From Chitinophagaceae bacterium 26-R-25 (lineage in GTDB: Bacteria; Bacteroidota; Bacteroidia; Chitinophagales; Chitinophagaceae), in contig JARWSJ010000002.1 in the NCBI GenBank assembly GCA_029906195.1, positions 186,001-250,000 of the forward strand: 64,000 nucleotides of DNA, given 5' to 3'. This document shows positions 27,093 through 35,884 of the stretch, piece by piece. The notes under the pieces were generated by a model, which was not told the origin of the DNA, made no database searches, and saw only the letters and a program-made list of their open reading frames with translations. A program made the position numbers and the translations under genes. Each line of letters opens with the position of its first letter. Position 1 is the first letter of the stretch.

Positions 27093-28217
27093 ATGATTCG
27101 ACTTGTACTTTTTTTGTTTTACATCTTGCTGGCTAGTGGACCTAAGGCACAGCCAACATTGCCTGCGCCGCCATCAGCTATATCTGATAGTTTAATTTCT
27201 TTAACAAAATTATTTAAGAAAAAATCAGGCGCTCCTGGAGTTATTGTTCGAATATATAATCCTGATAAATGGGAATGGAATTTTTCTAATGGCCTAAGTG
27301 ACATCACGAATCAGGCTCCTGCAAAACCTGACATGATATTCCGAACTGCAAGTGTATCTAAGCTCTTTTGTGCAACTGCGATTTTAAAGTTAGCTAGCGA
27401 AGGGACTTTAAAGTTAAATGACCCCATTAACAAATGGCTTGACAAACATTTCGTCGACGGATTATCTAACGGAAATAGAATTACTATTCAAGATTTGCTT
27501 AGGCATACATCTGGATTACCGGAGCCGCAATTGGAAAACTCATTGCAAGATGACATTCTTTCAAATCCAATGAAAAATTATGGCGATACAATATTAACGA
27601 TTATTGGAAAGTTATCGGGACAATCATTAGGGTACGGCTTTTATTTTTATTCGAACGCAAACTTCAATTTATTGGCGGAAATCATCAAGAATGCTACGGG
27701 TTCAACGTATAGGACGTATTTAAACAAGAATATCATTCAGCCTTTGAATTTGAAAAACACTTATCAAGATTCACTTCCGTTTGATAATTCATTTAAGGGA
27801 TATATTCCGTGCAGTAGGTTGCCGAATTGCAACCTTTTGAAGGACACTCTTATAGAATATTCATACGCAAATGTAAGTTGGGGAACAGGTTGTGCAGATA
27901 TTAGTTCGACAACTCAAGACTTAATTAAATTTTATTATTCATTGCAAAACGGACAGATTATACCAAAAAACATGGTAGACAGTATGAGTACTAATTCATC
28001 CTTATACGGTTTGGGCACTATGATGTTTAGAAGAAACGGAATCTGTTATGCAATTGGCCATATGGGGACCGGACAATGTTATTCCAATATTTTATGTAAA
28101 CTTATTCCAAGTAATATCTACATCAGCTTTTCATTTAATAGGTTTATGGTTGGAATAGACAACGTCAATGACTACCTATATGGTTTGAATACAATTGTTA
28201 AGGGCGTCAACAAATAA
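27093..28217 (+). CDS. Serine hydrolase, class C beta-lactamase-like
   Basis: 374 residues with an N-terminal signal peptide. Penicillin-binding/class C lactamase fold motifs: S87-V-S-K90 (nucleophile and base), Y186-S-N188, and H-M-G-T-G in place of K-T-G near the end. The H-x-G variant is common in the 'beta-lactamase-related serine hydrolase' family, which includes D-aminopeptidases and esterases. It should act in the periplasm on peptide or ester bonds; resistance to beta-lactams is not implied. Monocistronic, ended by the hairpin at 28238-28279. Confidence 0.87.
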   Translation: MIRLVLFLFYILLASGPKAQPTLPAPPSAISDSLISLTKLFKKKSGAPGVIVRIYNPDKWEWNFSNGLSDITNQAPAKPDMIFRTASVSKLFCATAILKLASEGTLKLNDPINKWLDKHFVDGLSNGNRITIQDLLRHTSGLPEPQLENSLQDDILSNPMKNYGDTILTIIGKLSGQSLGYGFYFYSNANFNLLAEIIKNATGSTYRTYLNKNIIQPLNLKNTYQDSLPFDNSFKGYIPCSRLPNCNLLKDTLIEYSYANVSWGTGCADISSTTQDLIKFYYSLQNGQIIPKNMVDSMSTNSSLYGLGTMMFRRNGICYAIGHMGTGQCYSNILCKLIPSNIYISFSFNRFMVGIDNVNDYLYGLNTIVKGVNK

Positions 28218-28237
28218 CGGCCTATAACAAATAAAAA

Positions 28238-28279
28238 ACAACAAAGCCCGCAAATATCAAATTTGCGAGGCTTTGTTGC
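28238..28279 (+). terminator. Intrinsic terminator after serine hydrolase
   Basis: CAACAAAGCC(C)GCAAAT...ATTTGCGAGGCTTTGTTG hairpin starting about 20 bp after the stop codon. Confidence 0.8.
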
Positions 28280-28574
28280 GTAAGATAGATTCTACTCTAT
28301 GTTTAATTTTAAAGTGATGAAAATTTAAAAAGACAAAAAAGGAGATAAAGAAAAAAGATATTTACTTTCGTAAACAAGAATCCTGCTAAAATAAAATACC
28401 AAGTACAGCCTACTCAACGTATTCTCAAATATTGAAAGCTAATATTGGCTTCTAAAAAAGACGAACCTTCAATACATCGTCATGGTATTTGTTTATTAAA
28501 TTGAGTTATAAAACTCCCTTTAGTTACCCATTTTATTTTAAAGAATTTATTTACTAAAAAATAAATGTTTAACT
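28280..28574. other. AT-rich spacer without gene
   Basis: Roughly 295 bp, very AT-rich, no reading frame or repeat that I can support; presumably holds the promoter of the next gene. Confidence 0.4.
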
Positions 28575-29048
28575 ATGTTAACTCCGGATGAAAAAGAAAA
28601 AATAGAAAAAATTTTTTCGAGACGTGCACACATGCAGCCAATCTCACTTGTTAAAACCTGGCCACAGGAACCAGCTCCCCCGTCGAACGTATTTCAACTT
28701 CTGCGGATAGGCGAACAGTATACGCTTTTACCCACTGATCCGAATACAACAGAAACGCCATTTTTAGATGGCGACTTTTTGTTTGTTATTCTTTCTTCCG
28801 ATCCGGGACGCATTTATTGTGGTGCGCTGGATCCTGAATCAAGGTTTGTCATAGACGGTCATACTTCGCTTTCATATCGTGCAGATGTGCTCTATGCCGG
28901 TGAATTATCTTTTCAATATGGCGAGCTTTGCAAATGGACAAATGAAAGCGGGCACTATCGACCTTCCGCAATGTTGCGGCAAACTAATCTCATTCCTTAC
29001 CTTCAGCGTTTATTGCCAGTAAACAAATTTGTAGGTGCCGGATTCTGA
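28575..29048 (+). CDS. Uncharacterised protein with S-G-H-Y-x-P module
   Basis: 157 residues, no signal peptide or membrane segment. The C-terminal half has A-G-E-L-S-F-x-x-G-E-L, then T-N-E-S-G-H-Y-R-P. This 'grows a strand, then N-x-S-G-H-Y-x-P' layout is one I associate with small modules at the ends of secreted effector or toxin-immunity proteins, but I cannot name a family with confidence. Gene body GC is higher than the flanking spacers. Monocistronic; followed by the first copy of the tRNA-Ser-associated repeat. Confidence 0.65.
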   Translation: MLTPDEKEKIEKIFSRRAHMQPISLVKTWPQEPAPPSNVFQLLRIGEQYTLLPTDPNTTETPFLDGDFLFVILSSDPGRIYCGALDPESRFVIDGHTSLSYRADVLYAGELSFQYGELCKWTNESGHYRPSAMLRQTNLIPYLQRLLPVNKFVGAGF

Positions 29049-29164
29049 TTCAGGAACAAAGTTCGGCGACTTCTTCTTGTAAGTTGTTATAATCAACACC
29101 GCCAGTAAGGTTTAGTGAGTACCTGTAAAGAGATATCAGGTACTAAACGAATGGTGCAAAAAAA

Positions 29165-29243
29165 ATGGTCGTTAATAACATATTTGCAGGTAAACCTAAA
29201 AACAAAAAGCCCCGCAAATTAATGATTGCGGAGCTTCTTTTAT
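29165..29243. repeat. tRNA-Ser-associated repeat, copy 1 (with terminator)
   Basis: About 80 bp sharing AATGGTCGTTAA, ATTTGCAGGTAAACCTAAAAAC and a GC-rich terminator hairpin (gccccgcaaat...attgcggagc) with copies at 30429-30508 and 62709-62790. Similarity extends some 25 bp further left in copies 1 and 3. It also terminates the gene at 28575-29048. Confidence 0.75.
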
Positions 29244-29400
29244 TGGGAGTTAACATACCGGAGGCCAATACCTCCACTCGATCAATCTGAATTAAGAATT
29301 TTGCAATCAAAGGGTTTTGGTTTTTACAGTCAAAGAAAAGTTACTGCAGAAATCAGTCTAATTTTAATGCCATTTATCGAAGAAACAATAGATTTATGAT

Positions 29401-30396
29401 ATGGAAAACAAAGGTGAAGTTGTTATATACCAATCACAGGACGGACAAACAATTATTGACGTAAAACTAGAAAACGAAAGCGTTTGGTTGAGCCTGAGTG
29501 AGATCAGCACTTTGTTTGGGAAAGATAAATCTGTTATTTCCAGACACTTAAGAAATGTTTATGCAGAGGGAGAATTAGATCGGACGGCAACTGTTGCAAA
29601 AAATGCAACAGTTCAAAAAGAGGGCAATAGAGAGGTTATACGAGAAATAGAATACTATAATTTAGATGCGATTCTATCAGTTGGTTATCGTGTCAACTCC
29701 AGGCGCGGGACACAATTTCGGATCTGGGCAAATAAAATATTAAAGGACTACATCGTTCAGGGATATACAGTAAATGAAAAGCGTTTACAGGAACAATCCC
29801 GGCAGCTCGAAGAATTGAAGCAAACAGTAAGACTTTTAGGGAATATAGCGCGCAGTAAGGACTTAAGTTCAACAGAATCAGTCGGCCTTTTGAAAGTTAT
29901 TACTGACTATACTTATGCTCTCGATGTTCTCGATCAATACGATCACCAAATACTGGAAATACATAATACAACTCGTCAAGAGTTGTTTCAAATAACATAT
30001 GAGCAAGCCATAAAGGCAATCAAAGGACTATACGATAAATTCGGAGGAAGCTCTCTTTTTGGTAACGAAAAAGATGAATCATTCCAAGGTTCTATTGCTG
30101 CCATCTATCAAACATTTGGCGGGCACGAGCTATATCCTAGTATTGAGGAAAAAGCCGCACACCTGCTGTATTTTGTTATAAAGAATCATTCATTTTCGGA
30201 CGGCAATAAGCGAATTGCAGCCTTCTTATTTGTTTGGTTCCTCGAAAAGAATGGTATTCTCTATAAAACTGACGGTAGCAAACGAATTGCAGATAATGCG
30301 CTTGTTGCTCTTACGCTGATGATAGCGGAAAGCAAACCGGAAGAAAAGGATATGATGGCAAAGGTTGTAGTTAATTTAATTAATGTCAAAAATTAG
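29401..30396 (+). CDS. RhuM-family protein with C-terminal Fic/Doc domain
   Basis: 331 residues. The N-terminal 120 residues match the RhuM/'virulence protein' DNA-binding-like family (V-W-L-S-L-S-E-I-S-T-L-F-G-K-D-K-S-V-I-S-R-H, then Y-N-L-D-A-I-L-S-V-G-Y-R-V-N-S). The C-terminal part is Fic/Doc with the active-site loop H263-S-F-S-D-G-N-K-R271, intact for nucleotidyl or phosphoryl transfer to target hydroxyls. Such fusions occur in toxin-antitoxin or phage-defence contexts. No separate antitoxin is beside it; the N-terminal part may be inhibitory or DNA-directing. Bracketed by two copies of the tRNA-Ser-associated repeat. Confidence 0.88.
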   Translation: MENKGEVVIYQSQDGQTIIDVKLENESVWLSLSEISTLFGKDKSVISRHLRNVYAEGELDRTATVAKNATVQKEGNREVIREIEYYNLDAILSVGYRVNSRRGTQFRIWANKILKDYIVQGYTVNEKRLQEQSRQLEELKQTVRLLGNIARSKDLSSTESVGLLKVITDYTYALDVLDQYDHQILEIHNTTRQELFQITYEQAIKAIKGLYDKFGGSSLFGNEKDESFQGSIAAIYQTFGGHELYPSIEEKAAHLLYFVIKNHSFSDGNKRIAAFLFVWFLEKNGILYKTDGSKRIADNALVALTLMIAESKPEEKDMMAKVVVNLINVKN

Positions 30397-30428
30397 AACG
30401 ACCATGATTCATAAATAGCAAATAAAAA

Positions 30429-30508
30429 ATGGTCATTAAATAGTGGATTTGTAAATAAACCTAAAAACAAAGAAGCCCCGCAAATATTAATTTGCGGGGC
30501 TTCTTTTT
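30429..30508. repeat. tRNA-Ser-associated repeat, copy 2 (with terminator)
   Basis: Same layout as copy 1. Its hairpin (aagaagccccgcaaat...atttgcggggcttctt) directly abuts the tRNA-Ser 3'-end copy at 30509. Read on the minus strand it would be the transcription terminator of the tRNA-Ser before the present element inserted. Confidence 0.8.
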
Positions 30509-30530
30509 GCGGAGACGGCGAGATTCGAAC
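30509..30530. other. Distal attachment site (tRNA-Ser 3' end copy)
   Basis: 22 bp identical to 62820-62841, which is the 3' end (acceptor strand and T-arm half) of tRNA-Ser(GGA). The rest of the tRNA is absent here. This marks the left boundary of the 32-kb integrated element; the sequence diverges immediately beyond (cttctcc instead of tcgcgat). Confidence 0.9.
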
Positions 30531-31238
30531 CTTCTCCTTTATTATTTAAAAATCAATTGTTTAGGCTGCAAAAACAAATACACTACACGAAACACGCATT
30601 GTTATATTAACAAATTAGATGAACAGCAAACTACCGTAAAGATATATAATAAAAGCAAAACATAATTAATTGTGCCGATAGCATTAGCTTTCAAGACTTC
30701 CACTATTTAACTCGTGCCCAGAACAGAAGTCGCAATTTGCAACTTCAAGACTTAGAACGTTGAATTGTATATTTCTTAAAGCTTAAAGAAAATTGTATTA
30801 TCCATCTAAATACTAACGAGGTTGTACTGTTTTGGAATCCTTACATAGAATTTTCCGGAGAAGGATAGTTAATCTCCTTTTTTATGCTTATGCGGTTTTA
30901 ACGAGGGGGTATTTTTTGGCGTTTCTTTATTATCTCTTTGACGCTTATCTGGTTTTCCTGTCGAAACAGCAATTTTCTTTGGTCCAGGTTTTATGCCCAT
31001 GGATTTTATACTTTAACTACTTTAAAAGTACGTTACATTTGTAAATATTTCAAATTAAAACTGTTAGTTAATTAACAATGAAATTGAATCTACTTTGGTG
31101 ATAGGCTAGTGTAACCCGCAGATGTTCTAAGTTCTTTACAAAATCACTTCTTACGATACGCGATAAAATATAGAACTTACAATAACTGACCCCAGACCGC
31201 AGACTAAACATGTTTTTTAGATTGATTTTTATCATTGG
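30531..31238. other. Left end of the element, gene-poor
   Basis: About 700 bp with no convincing gene. One TTG-initiated hydrophobic frame (30832-31044) was judged unsupported. ACTAACGAGGT at about 30812 resembles the R''-like cores of the cassette-type spacers further right, but no full element could be drawn. Confidence 0.4.
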
Positions 31239-32348
31239 TTAATCCTCCCAATACTGAACTCCTTCTTTATTTATATATCCCCATTTCCAATTTAACTTAA
31301 CGTGTGCTAGTCCTTTCCAAAAAAAGCCGGGAATGTCGTAAATACAAGGAATAATCATTTCCTCTTGTTTATTTATAAATCCCCATTTTCTATTTAGTCC
31401 AACCGATGCTAGACCGTCACTAAAATCGCTAACGTCGTCATAAGTGCAAGGAATAATCATTTCCCCCTGTTTATTAATAAATCCCCATTTTTCATTTAGT
31501 TCAACCCTTACTAAGCCTTCACGAAAAGAGTAAGCATCGTCGTAAATACAAGGAATGATCATTTCTCCCTGTTTATTTATGAATCCACATTTTCCATTTA
31601 ATTCAACCCTTGCCAGTTCTTCACTGAAACCACCTGATTTGTTGTAAATACAAAGAACAACTAATTCTCCTTGTTTATCTATGAATCCGCGTTTCCCATT
31701 TAGTTCAACCATTGCCAGTCCTTCATAAAAATTATAAGCATCGTCATAAGTGCAAGGAATAATCATTTCTCCCTGTTTATTTATGAATCCGCATCTTCCA
31801 TTTATTCTAACCATTGCTAATCCTTCACTAAAATCATTAGCATCGTCGTAAATACAAGGAATAGTCATTTCTCCCTGCTTATTAATGAATCCCGATTTTC
31901 TATTTAATTTAACCATTGCGAATCCTTCACTAAAATCATTAGCATAGTCATAAATACAAGGGATGATCATTTCCCCTTGTTTATTTATAAATCCTGATTT
32001 CCAATTTAGTTTGACTTTTGCTAGTCCTTCTCTAAACTCAAAAAGAGAATTGTCTTTGTTGAAAATAAAAGGAGTGATCGTTTTTCCTTGTTTATTTACA
32101 ACTCCATATTTCCCATTTAGTTTAACTGTTGCTAATCCTTCGTCGAACCTATTTGCACGGGCATAAATACAATCAATCACAATTTTTTTATTCGGGGCAC
32201 AAAACCCCCATTTGTCGCCTTTTCTGAAAGGTATCAATTGAGGGTCGGCTAATGCAAGCATCTTATTAGTAATGTCAATTGCATTGCTAGTGCGTTGTAT
32301 TAGGTTGTTACCACCATGTATGATGAGTTTGTTATTGTCCATTTTCAA
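31239..32348 (-). CDS. WG-repeat protein with ITNK-type N-terminal segment
   Basis: 369 residues. After about 40 residues there are roughly ten WG/KWG-type repeats of 30-35 residues (G-F-I-N-K-Q-G-E-M-I-I-P-C-I-Y-D, F-x-E-G-L-A-x-V), forming an extended beta-solenoid-like binding surface. The N-terminus, N-K-L-I...I-Q-R-T-S-N-A-I-D-I-T-N-K-M-L, is echoed in the response-regulator-like protein at 33398-33883. Its start overlaps the end of the J-domain gene upstream by 17 bp, indicating translational coupling. WG repeats usually bind proteins or cell-wall components. No signal peptide, so probably cytoplasmic. Confidence 0.88.
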   Translation of the reverse strand: MKMDNNKLIIHGGNNLIQRTSNAIDITNKMLALADPQLIPFRKGDKWGFCAPNKKIVIDCIYARANRFDEGLATVKLNGKYGVVNKQGKTITPFIFNKDNSLFEFREGLAKVKLNWKSGFINKQGEMIIPCIYDYANDFSEGFAMVKLNRKSGFINKQGEMTIPCIYDDANDFSEGLAMVRINGRCGFINKQGEMIIPCTYDDAYNFYEGLAMVELNGKRGFIDKQGELVVLCIYNKSGGFSEELARVELNGKCGFINKQGEMIIPCIYDDAYSFREGLVRVELNEKWGFINKQGEMIIPCTYDDVSDFSDGLASVGLNRKWGFINKQEEMIIPCIYDIPGFFWKGLAHVKLNWKWGYINKEGVQYWED

Positions 32349-33243
32349 GCTCAGCTAATTGAAGTTGCAATTTTTGCTTTACACCAGCAAAGTATGTATC
32401 CCAGTTGCTTATGTTAGTAATGGAATTATATACTTCGCTTGTTTTTATAGTCTGCAATTCTTGTTTGAGCGAGGCTATCTTCATGCGCAGGTTTTCCATT
32501 TCCGCTTGAAGTAATTGCTTTTTATTAATTGCGTCGGACTTACTTACAAAAAAGTTTCCCTTTTCTAAATTTTCTAAAATCTCTTTTACACGCGCAAGGT
32601 CATTCCTTTCGTATGCTGCATTTAATTCCGCAAATAATTTGGTCGCTAGTTCTTTTTGTTCGTCATTAACCACATCGGGATGGCATAATTTGCTCGCTTT
32701 ACGATATGCGGTTTTTAGCTCTTTTTGTTCTTCTTCAGTTAACTCGGCAATTTGCTCACCTTTTGTTGATTCGTATTGTTGGTGGTATGAATTGAAATCC
32801 TCTTCGGCTTCCTGTTGTTGTGGGGTGTTTTTGGCTTGTTCTTTTCGGAAGCGCAATATTTTCATCAGCAGTTCGCCTAATTCTTGATTGTGGCGTATTT
32901 GGAATTGATGTATCAGCTTTTCTGCATCAGCTTTTTCATCAGACAGAGAATTGATTTCAGCTTCTAAAATTTTTATTTCAAATTTCAATGCTTCAATTTC
33001 CGTATCTGCGTAAATAGTTACACTGTGGTGTTGGTTGATAAATGTTTCAATAGCCACGACGGCTTTACTGTAAGATTTTTCATTTAACAAATCAATCAAT
33101 GTCGCTACTTCGGGAATATCAAATTGTTGAAACTTAACAATATGATCGTTAATGTCATCTTCCTCTTCTAAACTAATTAGGGATTTGATTAACACTAAGA
33201 GTTTAATCAGTTTTGCAATGTCTATGTTAGGTGGGTTTGTCAT
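32332..33243 (-). CDS. Coiled-coil protein with embedded J-domain
   Basis: 303 residues: a helical N-terminus, coiled coil about 80-165, a J-domain with the H188-P-D190 motif (K-x-x-Y-R-K-A-S-K-L-C-H-P-D), then a second coiled coil about 235-300. The HPD loop is what stimulates the ATPase of DnaK-type chaperones. The internal position, not N-terminal, is unusual. It overlaps the WG-repeat gene downstream by 17 bp; the two are likely made together, with the WG solenoid perhaps selecting clients for Hsp70. Sequence-based family call for the J-domain is fair. Confidence 0.75.
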   Translation of the reverse strand: MTNPPNIDIAKLIKLLVLIKSLISLEEEDDINDHIVKFQQFDIPEVATLIDLLNEKSYSKAVVAIETFINQHHSVTIYADTEIEALKFEIKILEAEINSLSDEKADAEKLIHQFQIRHNQELGELLMKILRFRKEQAKNTPQQQEAEEDFNSYHQQYESTKGEQIAELTEEEQKELKTAYRKASKLCHPDVVNDEQKELATKLFAELNAAYERNDLARVKEILENLEKGNFFVSKSDAINKKQLLQAEMENLRMKIASLKQELQTIKTSEVYNSITNISNWDTYFAGVKQKLQLQLAELENGQ

Positions 33244-33397
33244 TTTATAAGGCCAATTTTTTCGGTAGTCAATTAGATTCTGAAATCTGGGTTACTGCAA
33301 AGCCGATTCTGTTCGTCGTTACTTCTCGATCTTTATTTTCCATTTAATGCAGTTAGGTATTCCGTCATCATAGGCAATTTCATCTATTTTTTTCGGT

Positions 33398-33883
33398 CTA
33401 CTTTTTGATGAAGCTAATTATGCCATCTAATTCTGCACTTTTAGGGAAATAACCATCAAATATTCCCGCCTTTGTAGCTTCAATCAAAGAAGAGTCTTCC
33501 CAACGCATTGTGAATAACATTATAGGCGTCTTGACGTTAAATTTCTTTTCCAATTCCCTTACTTCCTTCGCAAAAATAAGTCCATTGGGCCCTGGATGAT
33601 TGAAGTCTGTTATGATTAAATCAATTTTTTTATTGTCCTTGTAACTACTGGCAATAAATTCCAAAGCCCCGTCGTTTCTGGAAAATTCTTTGATTTGGAT
33701 GTTTGGAAGTTTTTTTAATAAACTTATTTTTACACCTTTTCTGAAAAGGCTATGGTCGTCTAAATGTATAATAAATAGCTTTCTGAGATCGATGTCAAGA
33801 ATCTTGTTTGTTATGCTTAGAACATTGCTTAGTCTTTGTAATTGGCCGGCTTGATATTTGACAATTTTATTTTGATTCATCAT
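33398..33883 (-). CDS. Single-domain response regulator (REC) with ITNK-type N-terminal segment
   Basis: 161 residues. Receiver domain from about residue 36: acidic pair D42-D43 (H-L-D-D-H-S-L-F), phosphoacceptor D93 (L-I-I-T-D-F-N-H-P-G-P-N-G) and the conserved Lys in Y-F-P-K-S. No output domain follows, so it would act by protein-protein contact. The N-terminus N-K-I-V...L-Q-R-L-S-N-V-L-S-I-T-N-K-I-L resembles that of the WG-repeat protein. No histidine kinase is nearby. Same strand as the J-domain and WG genes, with a 154-bp gap. Confidence 0.83.
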   Translation of the reverse strand: MMNQNKIVKYQAGQLQRLSNVLSITNKILDIDLRKLFIIHLDDHSLFRKGVKISLLKKLPNIQIKEFSRNDGALEFIASSYKDNKKIDLIITDFNHPGPNGLIFAKEVRELEKKFNVKTPIMLFTMRWEDSSLIEATKAGIFDGYFPKSAELDGIISFIKK

Positions 33884-34164
33884 TATGTAGATCTAATTGT
33901 TTTTCAATGTTCCTTTTTCGGAAAAATATATATCCCAAATCGTCAATTCTTGCAATTGTTTCAAATGTATCGCTATTCTCAATTATTGAAATCGATGTTC
34001 TTGGCCATTCAGTTTACTCTAAGCCGATTAATTTCTTTTATTAGGTTTTCTTTCTCATTTTCAACGTCTGTGTAACTTGAAAATGCTTTGTTATTTAGCA
34101 AACTATCCGGTATTAAAGACTTAGAGCTTGGTGTTGTCCAGTCCAACTTACATAAAACCCAATG

Positions 34165-34764
34165 TTACGTGCCGTTTTTGTCTTCTGTTATCTCACTTAA
34201 ACTTTTATAGACATTAAGCCAGTCAGCATATTCACCATATGATTCATATTTGTACCCATGCAAATATTGATACACAAATCGTCCAGGTGATTCTGCCATT
34301 CTAAATCTTTCGAAGATACTCTCTGGAACATCGTAATAGAGGTAATATCCAGAGCTTCTCTTAAAGCGAACCACTAAAATTTGCAAATCTCTTATATAGT
34401 CTACCCACTTGACATTGGAAGATTTTACAGTAATTCTATTTACAAAGCTTGCGTCTATACCATCTATGCTGTGGTCGTAATATTGTTTATAACTTTTCTT
34501 TGTCGAAGTCTTATACTGATAATACGATTGATAGGTATATTTCATTGAAACCTCATCTAATGAGTCTAAATTTTCAGACAGGATTTCATAAGCCAAAATT
34601 ATTTGTTGACTTGTTGATGTCGCTTCTTGTGCTGAAATTCCTTTATTTATTGCAATGTCAGGGTGCCATTGAAGCATTAGTTTTTTAAATATCTTTTTTA
34701 AATCATTTAGGCTCGTTCTTCCTTGAGTTATGCCTAAAATATTTTTTGCATCATTTGTAGTCAT
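34165..34764 (-). CDS. J-domain/KTSC-domain fusion protein
   Basis: 199 residues from M-T-T-N-D-A-K-N; an upstream in-frame ATG at 34794 lies inside a spacer repeat and is not preferred. N-terminal J-domain with intact H-P-D (L-M-L-Q-W-H-P-D). C-terminal KTSC domain (I-T-V-K-S-S-N-V-K-W-V-D-Y, L-x-V-R-F-K-R-S-S-G-Y-Y-L-Y-Y-D-V-P-E, F-x-x-x-E-S-P-G-R-F). KTSC proteins are small and found in phage and toxin-linked genes, and some are thought to bind nucleic acid. The stop codon TAA lies in a CGTAACA core like those in the spacers of this region. Confidence 0.82.
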   Translation of the reverse strand: MTTNDAKNILGITQGRTSLNDLKKIFKKLMLQWHPDIAINKGISAQEATSTSQQIILAYEILSENLDSLDEVSMKYTYQSYYQYKTSTKKSYKQYYDHSIDGIDASFVNRITVKSSNVKWVDYIRDLQILVVRFKRSSGYYLYYDVPESIFERFRMAESPGRFVYQYLHGYKYESYGEYADWLNVYKSLSEITEDKNGT

Positions 34765-34790
34765 TGTTGTTGAGAGTTGTGTCGGGAATG

Positions 34791-34987
34791 GCATCTAATG
34801 AACCGGTGTTTGCGATGGCAGAGCATTCTTTGTTCCGTCACCTTAGTACCTAAGTTGTTTAATTTTGCCGAAGATGGTTACAATATGTTCCACAGCGTAC
34901 TGTTAGCTGACACCTGTAGCCGATTAGAATTATTGCTGCCGACGTGCGTTTCGTCGTCCCCGCTATTGCAAATACTTTCGTTGGCGA
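34791..34987 (-). repeat. attC-like spacer element A
   Basis: 197 bp imperfect palindrome. Its ends are inverted copies of CGCCAACGAA-(n)-GTATTTGCRATRG. Internally it aligns along most of its length with element D (37256-37455). In the gene direction it begins 5 bp after the stop of the 34993-35667 gene and ends just before the J-KTSC gene with CATTAGATGCC, close to the classical attC R' box GTTAGATGC. Confidence 0.65.
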
Positions 34988-34992
34988 TGTTT

Positions 34993-35667
34993 TTATTCAA
35001 CGCCAATTAGTATTCTAAATTCTTGTGCCAAGTTTAGTCGTAATGCCTTTATGTCTTTTTGAGCTTTTTGGTCTAGTTGTCGCCAGGTTTGAATCGGTTG
35101 AAGTATTTCTTCCGTTGTTCTAAATTGCGCTGCTTTATTTGAATTATCATTGTATTCTTGGTCTTGCTTTGCGCTATATATATCTATAGTAATTTTGTGC
35201 GCGTCAATCAATATATTTTCAATTATACTACATAGGTCAGCCGAAAAGAAAATTCTATTTTGTTCAAGTTGTGTTCTAAGTTCTGCAATTACTTCATTAG
35301 TTTGCTTATCTCTTTCCGTGTCTTTTGTCCAATCTGACCCCTGAAACATTGATGTAAGATTAGTAAGAGAGTTTTCTAATTTATAAAGCAAATTGTATGT
35401 CTGTTTGATAATAAGACCCCGTTCTTCGTAAAGTTTAGTGTATTTAATCTGATGTTCAATAGTCGCCTTATTAAGTTCCTGTTTAAACTTTTCAGTCTCA
35501 AAATTCAGTTTATGTTTGAATTCTTCTGTATCGTTTTCAAGCGACTGTTTGTATTTTAGAATTTGAACTTTTCCGAACTGGTTAATTGCAAATTTTGCAA
35601 TGAATATTAGTCCGGCAGTTATGCCCGATACTGATAGAAAAAAGTTTATAATTTGTAAGATGTTCAT
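34993..35667 (-). CDS. Membrane-anchored coiled-coil protein
   Basis: 224 residues. One transmembrane helix at 7-30 (F-L-S-V-S-G-I-T-A-G-L-I-F-I-A), then a long charged coiled coil (about 35-95; E-F-K-H-K-L-N-F-E-T-E-K-F-K-Q-E-L) and a helical C-terminal half. No enzymatic motif. Proteins of this layout are widespread as cargo in bacterial genomic islands and unannotated. A single gene between two attC-like spacers (A and B), as in a gene cassette. Confidence 0.7.
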   Translation of the reverse strand: MNILQIINFFLSVSGITAGLIFIAKFAINQFGKVQILKYKQSLENDTEEFKHKLNFETEKFKQELNKATIEHQIKYTKLYEERGLIIKQTYNLLYKLENSLTNLTSMFQGSDWTKDTERDKQTNEVIAELRTQLEQNRIFFSADLCSIIENILIDAHKITIDIYSAKQDQEYNDNSNKAAQFRTTEEILQPIQTWRQLDQKAQKDIKALRLNLAQEFRILIGVE

Positions 35668-35680
35668 TTAAATATATCTT

Positions 35681-35847
35681 CCAACGAACAGTGTTTGCTT
35701 CTGTGATGGCATTTATTGCTCGTCACACTTGAAACCACTGCCCGGTTTTATTTTATTGTTGAAGGTAATAGCAAAAGGCTAGATTTATTCTTCTGCCGGA
35801 GCTGTTTCAACTGTCACTCGCCATAGCAGCAACCCAATGTTATCTGC
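35681..35847 (-). repeat. attC-like spacer element B
   Basis: 167 bp, with CCAACGAACAGTGTTTGC at one end (matching the A/D end CCAACGAACCGGTGTTTGCG) and AACCCAATGTTATCTGC at the other. GTTATCT fits the attC R' consensus GTTRRRY. The inner part contains complementary TGCCGG/CCGGGC blocks. Confidence 0.55.
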
Positions 35848-35884
35848 AATTTTCCTCCGCAGCAAAGCATGTCACTTTCCGAGT

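Noticed and set aside
29244-29290. Possible tRNA remnant after repeat copy 1
   Set aside because: Lacks the GATTCGAA T-loop text found at 30521 and 62831; the cggagg/cctccg stem is too short to call a tRNA end.
30832-31044. TTG-started hydrophobic 70-residue frame near the left end of the element
   Set aside because: Weak start, unconvincing composition, no similarity to anything recognised; AT-rich DNA makes such hydrophobic frames by chance.
34765-34794. N-terminal extension of the J-KTSC protein
   Set aside because: The extra codons come from the edge of spacer element A; the J-domain starts after M-T-T-N-D.
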